A stretch of DNA of 64,000 bases from Anaerobiospirillum succiniciproducens DSM 6400. GTDB taxonomy: Bacteria; Pseudomonadota; Gammaproteobacteria; Enterobacterales; Succinivibrionaceae. Where the stretch lies: positions 1 to 64,000 of the forward strand of contig NZ_AXWV01000015.1 in the NCBI RefSeq assembly GCF_000482845.1, given 5' to 3'. The notes beneath the pieces were generated by a model. The model saw nothing but the letters and a program-made list of their open reading frames with translations. It was not told the origin of the DNA and did no database searches. Shown piece after piece: positions 9,792 to 19,337 of the stretch (position 1 is its first letter; every line of letters starts with the position of its first letter). The translations under genes were made by a program, and so were the position numbers.

Positions 9792-10535
9792 CTATTCTTT
9801 GATACTAAAAGTAGCATTTACCCTTGAAGAAATGGTTACCTTCTCAACTGTATAGGTATCAGGTGCTACGTCCGCTTCGGCAGTGTTACGAGCCATTGCT
9901 GATGCACTCATGAGACGGTATGGAGAGCCATAAGAGCGCTCTTCAAAGCTTAAAGAGCATGGCCCACCTACCTTAGTATTAAAGCCCTTGGCTAAGAATG
10001 CTGCCTTGTCATTGGCATCAGCAATAGCCAGTTGTGCTGCCTCACGCTCATACTTCTTTGGATCTGAGATGCTGTAGTTGAAGCCTGAGATCTGATTAAT
10101 GCCTGCTTTTAAAGCTTCATCACTTACCTTGCCAATGAGGGTAAAGTCCTTGAGCTTGACACTGACATTACGTGCAGCCTCATAGCCAATTTGCTCTTGT
10201 TTTTTCTTAGCCTCATTCCACTGATAGCGTGGCATGATAGTGATGTTGTCTGCAATGAAGGCATCCTTATCTAACTTTAAGGTACCAACAGACTTTGAGA
10301 ATGCTGATACAGTCTTCTCTACCTCATCGCGAGCTTCTTTGGCAGTGTCCTTTAATGAGGAGACACGATACTCAAGTGAAACCACATCAGGCATGACTTT
10401 GATTTCACCCTCGCCTACTACGCTGATGCGGCCATACTTGTCAGAGCATTTGCCATCATCAGCAAGTGCTTGAGTAGTAGTAAAACATGCTAAAGCTAAA
10501 GAGATAGCTACTAAACTTTTGCTTAAAGTCTTCAT
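9792..10535 (-). CDS. SIMPL (DUF541) periplasmic protein, YggE-like
   Basis: 247 aa, the same length class as E. coli YggE (246), a periplasmic protein linked to oxidative-stress defence whose biochemistry is unclear. The signal peptide MKTLSKSLVAISLALACF...ALA is cleaved before DDGK (about residue 26). The mature part has the SIMPL pattern: ISVVGEGEIKVMPDVVSLEYRV, then a long helix (KDTAKEARDEVEKTVSAFSK), IGYEAARNVSVKLKD, and AGINQISGFNYSISDPKKYEREAAQLAIADANDKAAFLA. A strong ribosome site AAGGAG lies 6 nt before the ATG. It is a single-gene unit ending at an intrinsic terminator. Confidence 0.85.
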   Translation of the reverse strand: MKTLSKSLVAISLALACFTTTQALADDGKCSDKYGRISVVGEGEIKVMPDVVSLEYRVSSLKDTAKEARDEVEKTVSAFSKSVGTLKLDKDAFIADNITIMPRYQWNEAKKKQEQIGYEAARNVSVKLKDFTLIGKVSDEALKAGINQISGFNYSISDPKKYEREAAQLAIADANDKAAFLAKGFNTKVGGPCSLSFEERSYGSPYRLMSASAMARNTAEADVAPDTYTVEKVTISSRVNATFSIKE

Positions 10536-11393
10536 ATAAGCTCCTTAGACCAAGCCTTGCTCAATTTACGCATAAATATGAACCTGCTATGAGCTTGGCT
10601 TTAATTCGTTTAGAACCAACGAGTATGACTACGTACTTGCGACTAATCTCAATCGTCTTACAGCGGCCATACCCATATGCAATGTCCCGTTGTAATGAAT
10701 ACATACTAGTCCTAAATAATTAGCTAAGACTTAGTCATGCACAGTAGGCTACTTAAGTATGTGTATAGTGGCTTGTGCTTAGCCTCTTTGCAGATGCGTT
10801 TATATGCGCTTTTATGCCTAGCATGACTGCAATTCCTATATTCTATTATTTGCTCAAATCCCATGACGCTTTATTTATCTAGCAGCACTTTACTAAGCCC
10901 AAGTCACACCATCTTTAAGTTTTAAAAGGTCATGTGACTGTATCTTGAGTACCAGATTGTGTACTTTTCACCGATACTCTTGTTGCATACTTAATGAGCT
11001 CATGATCCGACCATCTATGTCCAGCTCCACCCGCTAAGATGGGACAACCTATGTTCGAGTGCATAGATAGCACTTGCTGTGACTAACTTTGATAGACTGT
11101 ACTGTAGATGCTTGAATAGCTGTGCTGCTCACTTGCTAAGCTGCAATATGGGCACAGCTAAGTGCAATAGCTGCAAGATAGCTTTACTGCCTGCTGTACA
11201 TAGCAGGCTATGTATGTGCGCTGACTTACGCTGGTCATGCGGCTTGAACTTGTAACTTGAATGGTATGCTCGGTTTTGCTGATGATGCTGCGGTTTAGCT
11301 AGTCGGGTTTGACTTGATTGTCAGGTGTAGACTGCTTAGTTGAGCAACCATGCCTTACCCTGCGTGATGAATTACTGATATAAGGATCTTTAG
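10536..11393. other. Gene-free stretch between divergent genes
   Basis: About 860 bp between the divergent yggE-like gene and the acetyltransferase. I see no open frame with support, no RNA gene and no clear promoter pair. Confidence 0.5.
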
Positions 11394-11996
11394 ATGTTTT
11401 TAGATACCAAAACATTATTTCCGTACCTCCATACTGGAGAGGTTTATGATCAAGCCGTTCCTGATCTCTTTGAGGCTCAGCGTAGCTGCCTTAAGTACAT
11501 TAACGACTTTAATGCATCACCATACGATGCTTTAGACTATCGTGATGAGCTATTACGAAAGATGTGCTGGTCTATTGGTGAAGGCTGCTTTATTGAGGCT
11601 CCTATGCGCTCAAACTTTGGCTGCAATCACCTAATTTTAGGCAACAATGTCTACGTTAACTACGATGCTTGCTTCGTTGACGATACCTTCATCACTATTG
11701 GTGACAATACTATGATCGGGCCACGCTGCGTCATTGCCACTGCAAGCCATCCAGAAGATCCTGAGCTTAGGGCTCTTGGTTATCAACTCAATAAGCCTGT
11801 TACTATTGGCAAAAACGTATGGTTAGGTGCTAATGTCACTGTCTGCCCAGGCGTCACCATTGGCGACAACAGTATTATTGGTGCCGGCTCAGTGGTGGTT
11901 AAAGATATCCCTGCAAACGTGGTGGCAGTGGGCAATCCATGCAAGGTCATTCGTGAGGTGCGTAAAGACGAGAGCAAGCACCGAGTAGAGCGATAG
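11394..11996 (+). CDS. Sugar O-acetyltransferase (Maa/LacA/NodL type)
   Basis: A 200-aa left-handed beta-helix acetyltransferase that would move an acetyl group from acetyl-CoA to a sugar hydroxyl. The N-terminal helical Maa segment (residues 5-60) precedes hexapeptide repeats (residues 65-185: NHLILGNNVYVNYDACFVDD, ITIGDNTMIGPRCVI, VTIGKNVWLGANVTVCPGVT, IGDNSIIGAGSVVVKDIP). The catalytic His is H119 in TASHPEDPELR, and the domain closes with VVAVGNPCKVIREV. Length is typical of the family (about 185-205). The start has an AAGGA ribosome site. The acceptor sugar cannot be told from sequence. A terminator follows at 12038. Confidence 0.92.
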   Translation: MFLDTKTLFPYLHTGEVYDQAVPDLFEAQRSCLKYINDFNASPYDALDYRDELLRKMCWSIGEGCFIEAPMRSNFGCNHLILGNNVYVNYDACFVDDTFITIGDNTMIGPRCVIATASHPEDPELRALGYQLNKPVTIGKNVWLGANVTVCPGVTIGDNSIIGAGSVVVKDIPANVVAVGNPCKVIREVRKDESKHRVER

Positions 11997-12037
11997 CCCT
12001 TGCAAAGCTAAAGAGCTTGCTATTTGATGTGACTGCA

Positions 12038-12089
12038 GCGGCCATAGTGAGGCATTCAGATATTGCGCTCTAGCTTGGCCGCGATTTTT
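12038..12089 (+). terminator. Terminator after the acetyltransferase
   Basis: GCGGCCA, about 31-nt loop, TGGCCGC, then GATTTTTC. It stands between the convergent acetyltransferase and arsC, whose stop is at 12096. The loop is long, so efficiency is uncertain. Confidence 0.55.
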
Positions 12090-12095
12090 CTTGTC

Positions 12096-12497
12096 TTACT
12101 TGTTTGCCTCAAGCCTTTGCTTAAGTTCTAAGACCTTTACCTTAATCGCCTCGATAGTCTGCTCAAATACCTCATCAGACATACCAGTTGGATCATCAAG
12201 GCCCCAGTCTTCTCTATGCTCACAAGGCAGATGTGGGCACTGTACATTGCAGCCCATGGTGATCACTATATCCACTGCTGGAATATCATCAAGTAGCTTG
12301 CTGTACTGAGTCTTTTCCATGTCGATGCTATATAAACTCTTCATCAAACGCACAGCATCTTGGTTAATGGCAGGCTTAGTTTCAGTACCTGCTGAATAGC
12401 TCTCGAACACATCAGCTGCGAGCATTTTGCCAAATGCCTCAGCGATTTGACTGCGACAAGAATTATGTACGCACACAAAAGCTACTTTCTTCTTCAT
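12096..12497 (-). CDS. arsC: Thioredoxin-coupled arsenate reductase / LMW phosphatase
   Basis: 133 aa, low-molecular-weight tyrosine-phosphatase fold, reducing arsenate to arsenite. The P-loop CX5R is C9-VHNSC-R15 (FVCVHNSCRS). The resolving-cysteine segment is MGCNVQCPHLPCEHREDWGL with C83, C87 and C92, followed by the DDPTG aspartate loop. This layout fits the thioredoxin-dependent ArsC group rather than the glutaredoxin (ArsC1) group. No arsR, arsB or acr3 gene lies nearby, so it is an isolated arsC. It converges on the acetyltransferase gene. Confidence 0.88.
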   Translation of the reverse strand: MKKKVAFVCVHNSCRSQIAEAFGKMLAADVFESYSAGTETKPAINQDAVRLMKSLYSIDMEKTQYSKLLDDIPAVDIVITMGCNVQCPHLPCEHREDWGLDDPTGMSDEVFEQTIEAIKVKVLELKQRLEANK

Positions 12498-12843
12498 ATC
12501 CTTATCTTTCTACCTCAAGTCAGCAAAATCCCAGTACAAGACAAACCTAGCCATTTAATCAACAAGCCAGCCTAAACGTAAGCGCTTAGTATGCAACCTT
12601 GCTTTTGGTACTCATCTAACCTATGCGCTCAGAGCGTCATAGATAATTGCATAACAATGGGCCTTAATAAGCAAATCCACTCTCAAGTGCACCCGTAAAG
12701 CGCCGTCCTTGCTGCACAGTGCATGAGAGCATTAACTTATACTCAGACCATGTGAATGCTGCACATGGTTGTGCTGATGTTAAAAAACGCCTATACAACA
12801 TACCTTATCTACAACCATCGTCTGAGTATCAAGTGCTAGCTAA
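12498..12843. other. Intergenic region, nothing recognised
   Basis: About 345 bp between two minus-strand genes. I see no terminator with a U-run and no operator. Confidence 0.4.
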
Positions 12844-13224
12844 TTACTTGTTATCAACCCTGTATTTGGACAAGATAGCTTCAACCTTTTCGGCAAACTC
12901 AACCTTGGTTTTGAGCTTTTGTATTTCTTTGGCTTGCTCCTTTTTGATATCAAGAACACGCATCTCATGAACCTTTTGCATATAAAGGAGTCGCATCTCA
13001 TGAGTCTTTTGCATATCTCCCATTAGCTTATCAAGCTGCTGCTTTATGACGGGATCTAATGCATCTTCAGCATGAGACGCGCAATTGGCATTGCATTCTT
13101 TCATTAGTTCATTGAAAGCAGCATGGAGCGCATTATATTGAGCCTCAAGCTCATTAAGCCTAGCTTGAGCATCCTCTTTACTTAGTTGAGCACTCTTAGA
13201 TTGCTGCTTGGCGTTGTTTTTCAT
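12844..13224 (-). CDS. Small coiled-coil protein, unknown function
   Basis: 126 aa, almost entirely helical and rich in Lys/Glu/Gln/Met. I do not recognise it. Two coiled-coil blocks can be seen: residues about 15-45 (SKEDAQARLNELEAQYNALH) and 65-120. The latter contains an internal near-repeat, MQKTHEMRLLY followed by MQKVHEMRVLD. There are two or three cysteines in the linker (CNANCASH). No signal or membrane segment is present. The ribosome site GAGGT lies 5 nt before the ATG, supporting the start. It could be a cytoplasmic scaffold or structural protein. Confidence 0.6.
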   Translation of the reverse strand: MKNNAKQQSKSAQLSKEDAQARLNELEAQYNALHAAFNELMKECNANCASHAEDALDPVIKQQLDKLMGDMQKTHEMRLLYMQKVHEMRVLDIKKEQAKEIQKLKTKVEFAEKVEAILSKYRVDNK

Positions 13225-13586
13225 TAGCTACCTCATTTTTGCCTTGCCTGCCAAAAGCTTAAGACTATAAACGTCCTACTTATGCTGCTACCTTCTGGCA
13301 TGGCGTAAATATCTTAAAGTCCTTTCAAAAGCATATTGACCCACCATATTTCATAAAGACCTGCTTGGTGCATCTAAGCTTTAAGTGCTCTTTGATAGCA
13401 ATTGCTAAATAGAGTCAAACTATAAACCTTAATGCATTCTATAGCATGTGTGGGATTTATATGCATAAGCTCCATGACCTTGCATGATGGTACATACTGA
13501 GCAAGCTACTACAGCAAGCGTGGCATGTGGCCTATTTTCCATGACCATGGCTTTGGCCTGAGTGAGACGAATGGTGCTGCACATAA
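13225..13586. other. Intergenic region, nothing recognised
   Basis: About 360 bp upstream of the coiled-coil gene and downstream of dhaM, apart from the dhaM terminator that follows. Confidence 0.4.
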
Positions 13587-13621
13587 CAAAAAACCCGCTA
13601 TCAGTTAAGAGAGCGGGTTTT
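13587..13621 (-). terminator. Intrinsic terminator of dhaM
   Basis: AAAACCCGCT, 11-12 nt loop, AGCGGGTTTT, with A-runs and T-runs on both sides, so it would work in both directions. It lies 27 nt after the dhaM stop. Confidence 0.85.
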
Positions 13622-13647
13622 GTGAAGTATGAGTTTGTAAGCTCAAA

Positions 13648-14055
13648 TTACTTCTTGTGAAGCTGACGTGCACCTTCAGCGGTGGAGATAACGAGTTCTA
13701 AGGTGGACTCGCCGTCTGCAGCTGCTTCAACGCCTGCGCCTACAGCGCCTTCTAAGATAGGAGCATCAGCGATCTTAACGCGTGAACGTAGTGGCTCCTC
13801 AAGCATTGCGATAGCTGCTTGTGAGCTGATAACGCCTGAACCTAAGTCAGCTAAAACTACTACGCCCTCGCCCTGATCTGCAAGCTTAATAGCATCGAGA
13901 ACCTTCTGAGGGTCAGTGCCTAAACCGCCTTGAGCGTTACCGCCAGCTGGGTAGATCGGCATCTCAGCACCGTCACGGCTGCTAATCTGCTTAACCATGT
14001 CACAGATGCCCTCAGCAACCTTGCTGCTGTGTGAAACTACTACAATACCAATCAT
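13648..14055 (-). CDS. dhaM: PTS-dependent dihydroxyacetone kinase phosphoryl donor DhaM, stand-alone EIIA-type
   Basis: 135 aa, an EIIA-mannose-like fold. DhaM passes phosphate from HPr to DhaL-ADP, driving dihydroxyacetone phosphorylation. The motif GIVVVSHSSKVAEGI has the phospho-accepting His at residue 9. GNAQGGLGTDPQKVLDAI and VVVLADLGSGVISSQAAIAML follow the family. Unlike E. coli DhaM (472 aa, with HPr and EI-like domains) this is the single-domain type. I chose the ATG at 14055, 7 nt after the ribosome site AGGAG; a TTG one codon upstream would be only 4 nt away. No dhaK or dhaL is in the window, so the partner kinase must be elsewhere. Confidence 0.85.
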   Translation of the reverse strand: MIGIVVVSHSSKVAEGICDMVKQISSRDGAEMPIYPAGGNAQGGLGTDPQKVLDAIKLADQGEGVVVLADLGSGVISSQAAIAMLEEPLRSRVKIADAPILEGAVGAGVEAAADGESTLELVISTAEGARQLHKK

Positions 14056-14359
14056 CAAGAAACTCCTATAAAAATCGGTAGTTGCCGCAACTAAAGCCCG
14101 GCACCGCTACGGGGCTCCTATCTACAGTAACAAGGAGTCGCTGATTTCATTCAGTAAAGCGGTGTCTTAGGTTCGTATTTTAGCACCTAGCGCGGTACTC
14201 TTTAAAGGCTGTGCACTGATCTGAGCAAAAATTATCTCTCTACAAAAGGCAAGATCCTCGCGCACAATGCCTAACAATCTTAAAAGCAATGTACCATAGT
14301 ACTATTACACATTTGATAAGACATAGTCAAAAAGCCCAACCTTGTCTCAAAACTGTGCT

Positions 14360-14371
14360 GTTAATTGCTCT
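14360..14371 (+). repeat. Recurrent intergenic word GTTAATTGCTCT
   Basis: Exact 12-mer, preceded by CT like three other copies. Member of a set of seven intergenic copies in this window. Confidence 0.7.
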
Positions 14372-14992
14372 ATAACGCCTATAGCCGGCCACTAAATCCC
14401 ATCAGCTGCCGTCATTTACAACATAATTTAGTGCCACTGCCCATAACTAAATGCCGAGCTCTCTCACCCCAGGCAAAGAAACTAATCACCTCTTCAAGCG
14501 CCACTTCAAATGTTGCTATCTCAAGTGCTGTAAAACTGCCCTTGGACAAAGCACCATGCATCACTGAGCAACGTTTCAACGCAAAAGCGCTCAAATCCTC
14601 ACCTTCGACACTACTTGCTCGTCCTGCTTACTAACTTCTGCCGACTCACCCGACTGCGGCTATTTCTACAATTGGACTGACCACCCATAACGACCAAGGC
14701 CTATACTCGATTTTTCCATGTATTAGAGGTGATCCTCTCGTACGGATATGGAGCGTATGCCCAAGAACTACTTAGCCTACTCTCTTGCCACAGCGTACCG
14801 TCAATGGCAGCAGTAGAGGTTGGCGTTTAAGCGCAGCGACCATAACTTAGATGCGAGCCAAATAGTTAACGCTAATCAAACCGCCATACGATTGTATTTG
14901 CTTGCAGAGTCAGGCTTTGCACCTAGCCACACCTCATCACACAACCTCAAGATGTCACATACATGCTCATCTAGCCTAGACACGGCTAGATA

Positions 14993-15004
14993 AGAGCAAT
15001 TAAC
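14993..15004 (-). repeat. Recurrent intergenic word GTTAATTGCTCT (inverse)
   Basis: Exact 12-mer on the minus strand, 74 nt past the stop of the minus-strand gene at 15078, so it reads in the sense of that transcript. Confidence 0.7.
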
Positions 15005-15077
15005 TGCAACTAAGGCGTAGCCATTTTCACATGCTAAGCATTTGTACTCTGTAGCTTAACAAGCTGTGAGTACTCGG

Positions 15078-16967
15078 CTACTCAGTAATGAGAGCGTCAA
15101 GCTCCTTGGCCTTCTTAGTGGTACGTTTTTGCTTGGCATTTGGGTCAAGACGTTTGGAGACCTTAGTCTTACGTGGCTTAGCTGAGTAATTTGGACAAGG
15201 ACCACGATAGATAAGCTTATCGATATCATCAGCATCGTCTTCATCTTCGAGCTCTAAGGCCTTGTCCTGGCTGCTGCGATCGAGCTTGAGCTTTTTCTTA
15301 ACTGAGCTGAGCTGATCGCCTTGGTCTTGTGATGCATCACCGTCATCGGAGCTAGCATGTTGAGCTGCAGCTGCATCAGATTCATCTGGTAAATGCGATG
15401 CCACAATACCGCTGATAGTTTCTTCATCTAAGCCTAAGGAACGGAGATTGAGGCGCTCAATAATCTCCTCTGCTTTAGAGCGTGGTGATTGCACTGTTGC
15501 ATGTTCAGCTATGCCTGTAGCTTCAGCATCCACTGATGCCTGCGCAGCTCCTGCCATGTGAGCTTTACTACCCATAGCGTCAGTGCCTGACATGCCCTCA
15601 TAGATCGTTAGGTTAGCTTTGTGTTGAGCTCCATGCTCAACTGCTGCGGCTGCAGCTGCATAGTGAGCCTCATTGTGGCCAAAGCTGCCAGCTGTAGCAT
15701 CAGCAGTGCTGGTGGTAGACATTAGATGGCTGCTTTCTGCACTGCCGTAGCCATGGAATGTATCATCATAGCTAGTAGAGGTAGATGTGGTTGAGCTTGT
15801 CTGATAGTTACGCTCAGTAAAGGAGCTGTCGTTAATGGCAAAGTTATTAGCGAAGAAGTTTGGAGCTAGAGTACGTGTCTCTTGGGACTCATTTGATAAA
15901 TCCTGGCCATCGTCTTGGGCATTAAATCTATCTAAAAGCTGAGCTTTTGTTTGTAAGAGCTCATTAAATGAGGCAATACGGTCACTTAAAGAGGCATTAA
16001 GATTATCTTTAGTTTCTGCATCTAAGAGGACTTCATTAACAGCCGCATCTAACTCATGGTTGCTGCTATTTAGCTTGGCATTAGCTAGCTTGCTGCGGTT
16101 CTTTTTGATGGTGCTATCGACTAAGGCTGCATAGCTAGCAGGATCAACTTTGAAAAAGTTATTCGCCTCAATACTCTCATCAGTTGGACGCAGTGCTTCT
16201 GGGAGCTCATTTAAACGAGAGTAATCACCCTTAGCTACCTCAGACATGATCTCTAAGTACAAATTGCTCTCATGGGCATGCTCACGCATAAAGTCATCTA
16301 TAGCACGACGATTGAGACCAAGCTGCAGCTTGGGGCCTAAAGTAAGCTCTGGCAGCTCCTGACCATACTCTTGATAGAGCTGTTTGATAGCATTGAGCTC
16401 ACCTTCAGACTCAATCTTGTAATTATGGTTTTTGCTGATGAAGTTCTGCACTTGAGACTTAGGAATACGCTGATCAGCAAAATACGCCTGTACCGACTCA
16501 TAGCATGGATAAGACATGATCTCTACAGATGAGATGTACTTAAGCATGCCATATGGTACTAACCATACCTCTCCTAATTTCTCGCAAAATACTCCAGGAA
16601 TGCTAATACCACTCGTCTTACTAAGCTGATCTCGCTTAGGAGCACATACCACCATCATATTAGTAAGGCCACGATTAACACCCTGACGGCGATCGTAGCT
16701 ACGCTTGCGAGCTGCCGCAGATCTAACCTGCTTAATATTTTGCAAATGCGCACGACGCTCTAAAAGTGCTTTACGCTCTTTATCGCTCAGCGACTCATAA
16801 CCATTTAAGAAGGCCTTACTCTCATAAACCTGATTGACGAGCATCGCCACCATACGTGATGGTGTTACACCCCAGGTAGAGGCCATTTCATGAAGCCTTG
16901 ATAACTCCAGCTCAGTTAAAGAGATATTTGCAGCCATACAGGTATGAGCTTTCTTTTTAGCAGGCAT
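15078..16967 (-). CDS. Unknown 629-aa protein with ribbon-helix-helix-like N-terminus
   Basis: I do not recognise the full protein. Residues about 12-50 (ISLTELELSRLHEMASTWGV, then TPSRMVAMLVNQVYES) resemble a ribbon-helix-helix DNA-binding unit. Residues 60-100 are very basic (RSAAARKRSYDRRQGVNRG). A globular middle (about 100-330) includes VWLVPYGMLKYISSVEIM and a YESVQAYFADQRIPKSQVQ segment. Residues 340-520 are Ser/Thr/Ala/His-rich low complexity. The tail is first acidic (ELEDEDDADDIDK) and then strongly basic (KPRKTKVSKRLDPNAKQKRT). The ribosome site GAGGTGA is 6 nt before the ATG. A DNA-binding role is inference only. Confidence 0.6.
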   Translation of the reverse strand: MPAKKKAHTCMAANISLTELELSRLHEMASTWGVTPSRMVAMLVNQVYESKAFLNGYESLSDKERKALLERRAHLQNIKQVRSAAARKRSYDRRQGVNRGLTNMMVVCAPKRDQLSKTSGISIPGVFCEKLGEVWLVPYGMLKYISSVEIMSYPCYESVQAYFADQRIPKSQVQNFISKNHNYKIESEGELNAIKQLYQEYGQELPELTLGPKLQLGLNRRAIDDFMREHAHESNLYLEIMSEVAKGDYSRLNELPEALRPTDESIEANNFFKVDPASYAALVDSTIKKNRSKLANAKLNSSNHELDAAVNEVLLDAETKDNLNASLSDRIASFNELLQTKAQLLDRFNAQDDGQDLSNESQETRTLAPNFFANNFAINDSSFTERNYQTSSTTSTSTSYDDTFHGYGSAESSHLMSTTSTADATAGSFGHNEAHYAAAAAAVEHGAQHKANLTIYEGMSGTDAMGSKAHMAGAAQASVDAEATGIAEHATVQSPRSKAEEIIERLNLRSLGLDEETISGIVASHLPDESDAAAAQHASSDDGDASQDQGDQLSSVKKKLKLDRSSQDKALELEDEDDADDIDKLIYRGPCPNYSAKPRKTKVSKRLDPNAKQKRTTKKAKELDALITE

Positions 16968-18006
16968 GAAGTCACCTCACAAAACGACACAAGGCCTGTA
17001 TCTTAACACAGCCCAATAGAACGCAGAATATCCAATTTTATGTTTTATATTTTTCAAACATCCAACGCAAACCATAATCCCCACATCACCACAAAAGCCC
17101 AAGCCAGTTCTTTTCTTCTCAGCAGATCATCAAGAACAGCAGACTACGTACGCAACTTTTAGCGCCGCAAAAGTAACTCTACATCGCTGCACAGCACTTA
17201 GCAGCCCCATAGCTATTTATCTTGGCCGAACCTCTCTTAGCAGCACTAATAAACAACTAAAAGGCGAGCCTAAAGCCCAAGAGCATTTTATTAGCAAATC
17301 CAGACCTACTTTTCTGTTTGCATCTACGAATGTGCATGATGCACAGCAGAGCTTGCATACCTACTTTTAATGGCACCCATGCCTAAAAGTTTACTTACTT
17401 CCAAGCTGAGTGCTTGCCTTTGCACTTGCATGCTCTAAGACCATACTTGTCTGAGATGCCGTGATCTAAACTCTCACTGTGATGCTTAGCTAGTGCATGG
17501 CAGCAGCTTGATTAAGAGCTTCTCTGAGTAACGATGGTGACATGTATCGATATGTATGCTCTTTCCACTACTCAAGCAATGTAAGAGGCTTCTACCTAGA
17601 TGGGCTAGGCTCAGTGCAGTTGTTCTACTGTGCAAGCCTATCTTTTCCAATCATTGCTTTTGTTTGGCTATTTAAGGCAATGGCCGTGGTACTTGCTGCT
17701 TGAATAACTGCTGCAGCTTTGTTGGTAGTAGCTGCTATGGTTGATTGGAAACAGAAGTGATACGTGGCTCTACGCTGAGCTTATCGTGCATAGAGACAAA
17801 TTACGCCATCAAGCAGCTTGGAGCTTGATAAGCATACTTTTTCTGCAACCCATATAGCAAAGTGCAAATGAGGACGCCTGCTCATGACTCAAGCTCATAC
17901 CTGACGGTTATCGGGGCTCGCAAAGCTTAGAACTTACTCATGCGGCAGCGTTGCCAAAACAGCAGTGAGAGCTTGGTAGATTACAAGGTAAGGTGAAGGC
18001 GTAGCT
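16968..18006. other. Gene-free kilobase downstream of umuD
   Basis: About 1 kb where umuC would be expected. No open frame with polymerase Y-family motifs is present on either strand, and I see nothing else recognisable. Confidence 0.5.
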
Positions 18007-18034
18007 CGCTTGCTTGCTTGATTGCTTGCTTGCT
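18007..18034. repeat. Tetranucleotide (GCTT)n repeat at the umuD 3' end
   Basis: Imperfect tract: three GCTT units, an ATT interruption, then more GCTT units. It runs into the umuD stop codon (18033-18035). Confidence 0.6.
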
Positions 18035-18473
18035 AGCGGTACTTGCGGATGACTGAGATGACAGGGCCAATGATGGTGACTTCGGTAAACTCGCCGATTT
18101 CAATCGGGGAATAGTCTGCATTGCAAGGCACGAGCTGTGGCTTTGGTTTTAAGATGAGCTTTTTAACAGTGTACTCGCCATCTACCATGGCAACTACTGT
18201 ATCTTCATTCTCAGGAGTCATGCCTGAGTCTACGAGCACAAAGTCGCCTGACATAATGCCAGCTTCAATCATGGAGTCACCAGAGACACGATAGATGTAA
18301 GTTGAGGAAGGATGAGTTACTAAGAACTCATTTACATCGAGCTCGCCATCAATATAGCCACCGTTTGGGGCCGGAAAGCCAGCTGGAATGCTTTCTAAAG
18401 ATACTGGCAGAGGCATATGAGTACGACTCTCAGGCATCTTGCCAAAAGGAATCAGAGCATCATCTTTAACCAT
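18033..18473 (-). CDS. umuD: DNA polymerase V subunit UmuD (S24 self-cleaving)
   Basis: 146 aa. After RecA-stimulated self-cleavage, UmuD' joins UmuC to form translesion polymerase V. The cleavage site is A31-G32 in ESIPAGFPAP (E. coli has Cys-Gly). The catalytic Ser67 is in VSGDSMIEAGI and Lys104 in DGEYTVKKL; the 37-residue spacing equals that of E. coli S60/K97. DVNEFLVTHPSSTYIYRVSGD and VPCNADYSPIEI also match UmuD better than LexA, and there is no N-terminal LexA DNA-binding domain. No umuC follows, and I found no CTGT-N8-ACAG LexA box in the 130 bp upstream. A four-base repeat tract overlaps its stop. Confidence 0.9.
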   Translation of the reverse strand: MVKDDALIPFGKMPESRTHMPLPVSLESIPAGFPAPNGGYIDGELDVNEFLVTHPSSTYIYRVSGDSMIEAGIMSGDFVLVDSGMTPENEDTVVAMVDGEYTVKKLILKPKPQLVPCNADYSPIEIGEFTEVTIIGPVISVIRKYR

Positions 18474-19337
18474 AGTATTGCCTACACCAAAATTATCAAA
18501 TCACCACGCTAATCTGCAGCATACTCACTACAAATAGCCTTAAGCATTAACTGTCATGCCTACTCTACACTATCTTAGGCATACAGCCAAATCAGCCAAG
18601 CATTTCTCTCACTAGGAGTAAGGCTCCACCACCTTGAAAGCCTTGACCCAAGCCATGTTGTTCGCAATATCGCCTAGCACCGCACCTAAGTGCCATACGC
18701 ACCATGAGCTTCCCTGCAGTATGCAGCCTAAGACCAATAGCTTGCTAAGTTGAGCTAATGTTGTCTTGCACGATGAGGGCTGAGAATAGTCTTTGACTAA
18801 GCGCTAAGGGCCATAAGCCGATAGCCAAGAGCTAATACTTAACTTAACCTCCAACTTAAGCCTCAGCCACAGCCAAAGCAAATGCTACAGCCACATTTTC
18901 TGCTCTATGCATCAGCCTGCACAGAGGAGGCAATGCCGTCTCTTTGAATTAGGCAGCTACAAAGTGGTCATTTGAGCATGATGGCTCGATGCTGCAGCTA
19001 TGCTTATGCAGGCAAGTAATGCTAGAGCAATTAACAGTTGTTAGATTCTCAAGGCTTTTGTACATGTCTTGAGCATTTTGACAGCATTATCTGGTGATGC
19101 TTACTAACAATCGATGTAATCGTCAACGAGCTGCAAAGCTATGACTCATGACCCGCTGCCGCTACAGGTGTAGTCTGGCCGCTTACTTACGCAAGTGGAA
19201 ATACCAGAAAGGCAGTCTCAGTTTGTAGCTATATGTGAGGGGACTTGCATGAAGCACAGCTCTAGTTACTCTATGGATATAGATAGAGCTGTTGCTGATG
19301 GATTGATGCTTTGGTGTTGGCTGCTCAATGGGATCGA
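18474..19337. other. Gene-free stretch upstream of umuD
   Basis: About 860 bp. It contains one inverse copy of the recurrent word (19024-19035) and no SOS box that I could find. Short open frames near 19200-19500 are chance overlaps with the neighbouring gene. Confidence 0.5.
19024..19035 (-). repeat. Recurrent intergenic word GTTAATTGCTCT (inverse)
   Basis: Exact 12-mer with the CT prefix on the minus strand, about 300 nt past the stop of the minus-strand gene at 19338. Confidence 0.7.

Larger units (their letters stand above)
14056..15077. other. Gene-free kilobase upstream of dhaM
   Basis: About 1 kb. It holds two copies of the recurrent word GTTAATTGCTCT (14360 and, inverted, 14993) and a small hairpin at 14724-14737 (AGAGG/CCTCT). 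Short open frames on both strands near 14400 look like chance overlaps. Confidence 0.5.

Noticed and set aside
18474-18620. LexA (SOS) box upstream of umuD
   Set aside because: CTGT occurs, but no CTGT-N8-ACAG pair is present, so I do not call a box.
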